NCBI RefSeq assembly: GCF_902498805.1 | Contig: NZ_LR701578.1 | Span: 1 to 64,000, forward strand | Direction: 5' to 3' | Source of the DNA: Imperialibacter sp. EC-SDR9 | Lineage (GTDB): Bacteria; Bacteroidota; Bacteroidia; Cytophagales; Cyclobacteriaceae | DNA length: 64,000 nucleotides | Shown here: positions 63,077 to 64,000 of the stretch, in pieces | How the letters are laid out: each line of letters starts with the position of its first letter | Numbering within the stretch: position 1 is the stretch's first letter | Position numbers and translations under genes: made by a program | Notes under the pieces: generated by a model | What the model was told of the DNA's origin: nothing | Database searches by the model: none | Seen by the model: only the letters and a program-made list of their open reading frames with translations

Positions 63077-64000
63077 TTACACCAAAGCCTCCCAAAGCAC
63101 CTCCACCGGATGCTTCGCCACTCTGTCAGTTCCATCTTTGATCTGGTGACGGCAGCTTGTGCCTGGCGCTACTATGATGGTTTCGTCAGCTTCTTTCCTT
63201 ACTGTTGGGAAGAGCACCAACTCGCCAATTTGCATCGAAACCTCATAGTGTTCTTTCTCATAGCCAAAAGAGCCTGCCATGCCGCAGCAACCACTTGGAA
63301 TGAGCAAAACTTCATAATTCTTAGGAAGACTCAGCATTTTCTTCGAAGGAACTACTGAACTCAATGCTTTCTGATGGCAGTGACCATGTAGCCTGATTCT
63401 TTTCTTCTCTTCCGTAAACTGCTCTGCCTTGATATTGCCCTTTTCCATTTCGGCAGCCAAAAATTCGTCAATCAGGAAAGTGTTTTTCGCAATTTCCCTG
63501 GCCTGCTCCTTTACTTCCCCCCTTGTCAGGTCAATATATTCGTCTCTGAAAGAGAAAATCGTACTCGGTTCAATCCCAAGTAGTGGTTTTTCGTTTGAAA
63601 CTTTACCCGCCAGCAACTCGATGTTTTTTTCTGCCAACTCTTTGGCTTCCTTGATCAACCCTTTCGACAAGTGAGCCCGACCTGATTCTTCGTGGGTAGG
63701 CATTTCGACAACATAGCCCAGCTTGTCCAGTAGCCTTACTGCCGTTGCTCCAATCTCGGCGTCGTTGTAGTCGGTGAACTCGTCGCAAAACATAAGCACG
63801 CTCCCCTTGGCTTCGGATGGGTTTACAGTCGGTTTGAACTCCTTCTCAAACCAGGCACGGAAAGTGGTTGTGCTTAATCTCGGAATGGGCCGATCCTGAG
63901 CAAAACCCAGGAATGCTTTAATAATAGGTGCAGTTACCGGATTGCTGATGCTGAAATTGTACAAGCCAGGGGCAATTGATGCCAGCTTACTGGCTTTGGC
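63077..64000 (-). CDS. C-terminal part of a large FAD/Fe-S oxidoreductase (truncated by the window edge)
   Basis: The frame is open through base 64000; the TTG at 63964 is not a start, because about 12 codons with no stop precede it. The visible 308 residues correspond to the cysteine-rich CCG domains of GlpC/lactate-dehydrogenase-type proteins: LHGHCHQKAL and PSGCCGMAGSFGYEKEHY carry the CCG motif. The N-terminal FAD-binding and ferredoxin parts should lie outside the window. Substrate unknown (D-lactate or glycolate are possible). Confidence 0.85.
   Translation of the reverse strand, partial: AKASKLASIAPGLYNFSISNPVTAPIIKAFLGFAQDRPIPRLSTTTFRAWFEKEFKPTVNPSEAKGSVLMFCDEFTDYNDAEIGATAVRLLDKLGYVVEMPTHEESGRAHLSKGLIKEAKELAEKNIELLAGKVSNEKPLLGIEPSTIFSFRDEYIDLTRGEVKEQAREIAKNTFLIDEFLAAEMEKGNIKAEQFTEEKKRIRLHGHCHQKALSSVVPSKKMLSLPKNYEVLLIPSGCCGMAGSFGYEKEHYEVSMQIGELVLFPTVRKEADETIIVAPGTSCRHQIKDGTDRVAKHPVEVLWEALV

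Noticed and set aside
63962-63964. TTG as the start of the last gene.
   Set aside because: The frame continues without a stop to base 64000 and the protein matches only the C-terminal part of a larger family, so this is an internal Leu codon.

Overview
The window is chromosomal DNA from a Bacteroidota bacterium, most likely of the Cytophagales type. Four things support this. There is a type IX secretion C-terminal sorting domain. Several promoters have the Bacteroidota form (TTTG, about 19 bases, TAnnTTTG) and ribosome-binding sites are mostly absent. Several genes are lineage-typical: a fused E1 alpha/beta 2-oxoacid dehydrogenase, a two-domain Nfu protein, BatD and YtxJ. Many outer-membrane or lipoprotein-type proteins of unknown role are also present. 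No phage, insertion sequence, CRISPR array or rRNA was seen. The one RNA gene recognised is tRNA-Arg(ACG).

Layout. 0.1-6.6 kb: cysS diverges from the rimP-nusA-infB operon, which starts at a near-perfect promoter followed by a terminator-like leader hairpin. 6.6-13.5 kb: a nucleotidyltransferase diverging from a sodium symporter, a DJ-1-like lipoprotein, a secreted hypothetical protein, an M28 peptidase and Nfu. 13.6-19.9 kb, mostly minus strand: a dicarboxylate/amino-acid symporter, aroC and batD form one cluster, then queG and ruvB. 20-28.5 kb, plus strand: apbE, a ZIP transporter, a CarboxypepD_reg-like protein, and an acetate-type module (DUF4212 plus VC_2705-type symporter plus acs), then an aminotransferase. 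28.5-33 kb: nrdA/nrdB (minus) and rplU-rpmA (plus) diverge from a 494-base intergenic region with promoters on both strands. 33-42 kb: rhomboid, polyprenyl synthase, rnr, a double ABC ATPase, a PolB-type exonuclease, a conserved 134-residue protein, lipB and a manA-like isomerase. 42-49.3 kb: YraN, a YwqK-like protein, an SMP-30 lactonase, the tRNA, a beta-barrel protein, a degenerate PAP2 protein, rpoN and asnS. 49.3-58.8 kb: a T9SS tail protein, nnr, a bestrophin with a small membrane partner, lipA, a barrel protein, ytxJ, a PRYS-repeat protein and the E1 fusion. 59-64 kb: an M16 peptidase-ispF-mnmD operon, a class II amidotransferase, a DUF3368/UPF0175 toxin-antitoxin pair and the C-terminal part of a large FAD/Fe-S oxidoreductase cut by the window edge.

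Most genes are housekeeping: translation, dNTP supply, lipoylation (lipA and lipB, with the E1 enzyme depending on it indirectly), tRNA modification (queG, mnmD), isoprenoids (ispF, polyprenyl synthase) and acetate activation. The least explained item is the very basic exported protein at 54.9-56.7 kb. It carries twelve PRYS motifs in nested repeats and sits one base upstream of ytxJ. Other points for a second look are the leader hairpins of the rimP and nrdB transcripts, apparent leaderless genes, a small protein that is almost only a T9SS sorting domain, and small membrane or conserved proteins coupled to better-known partners.
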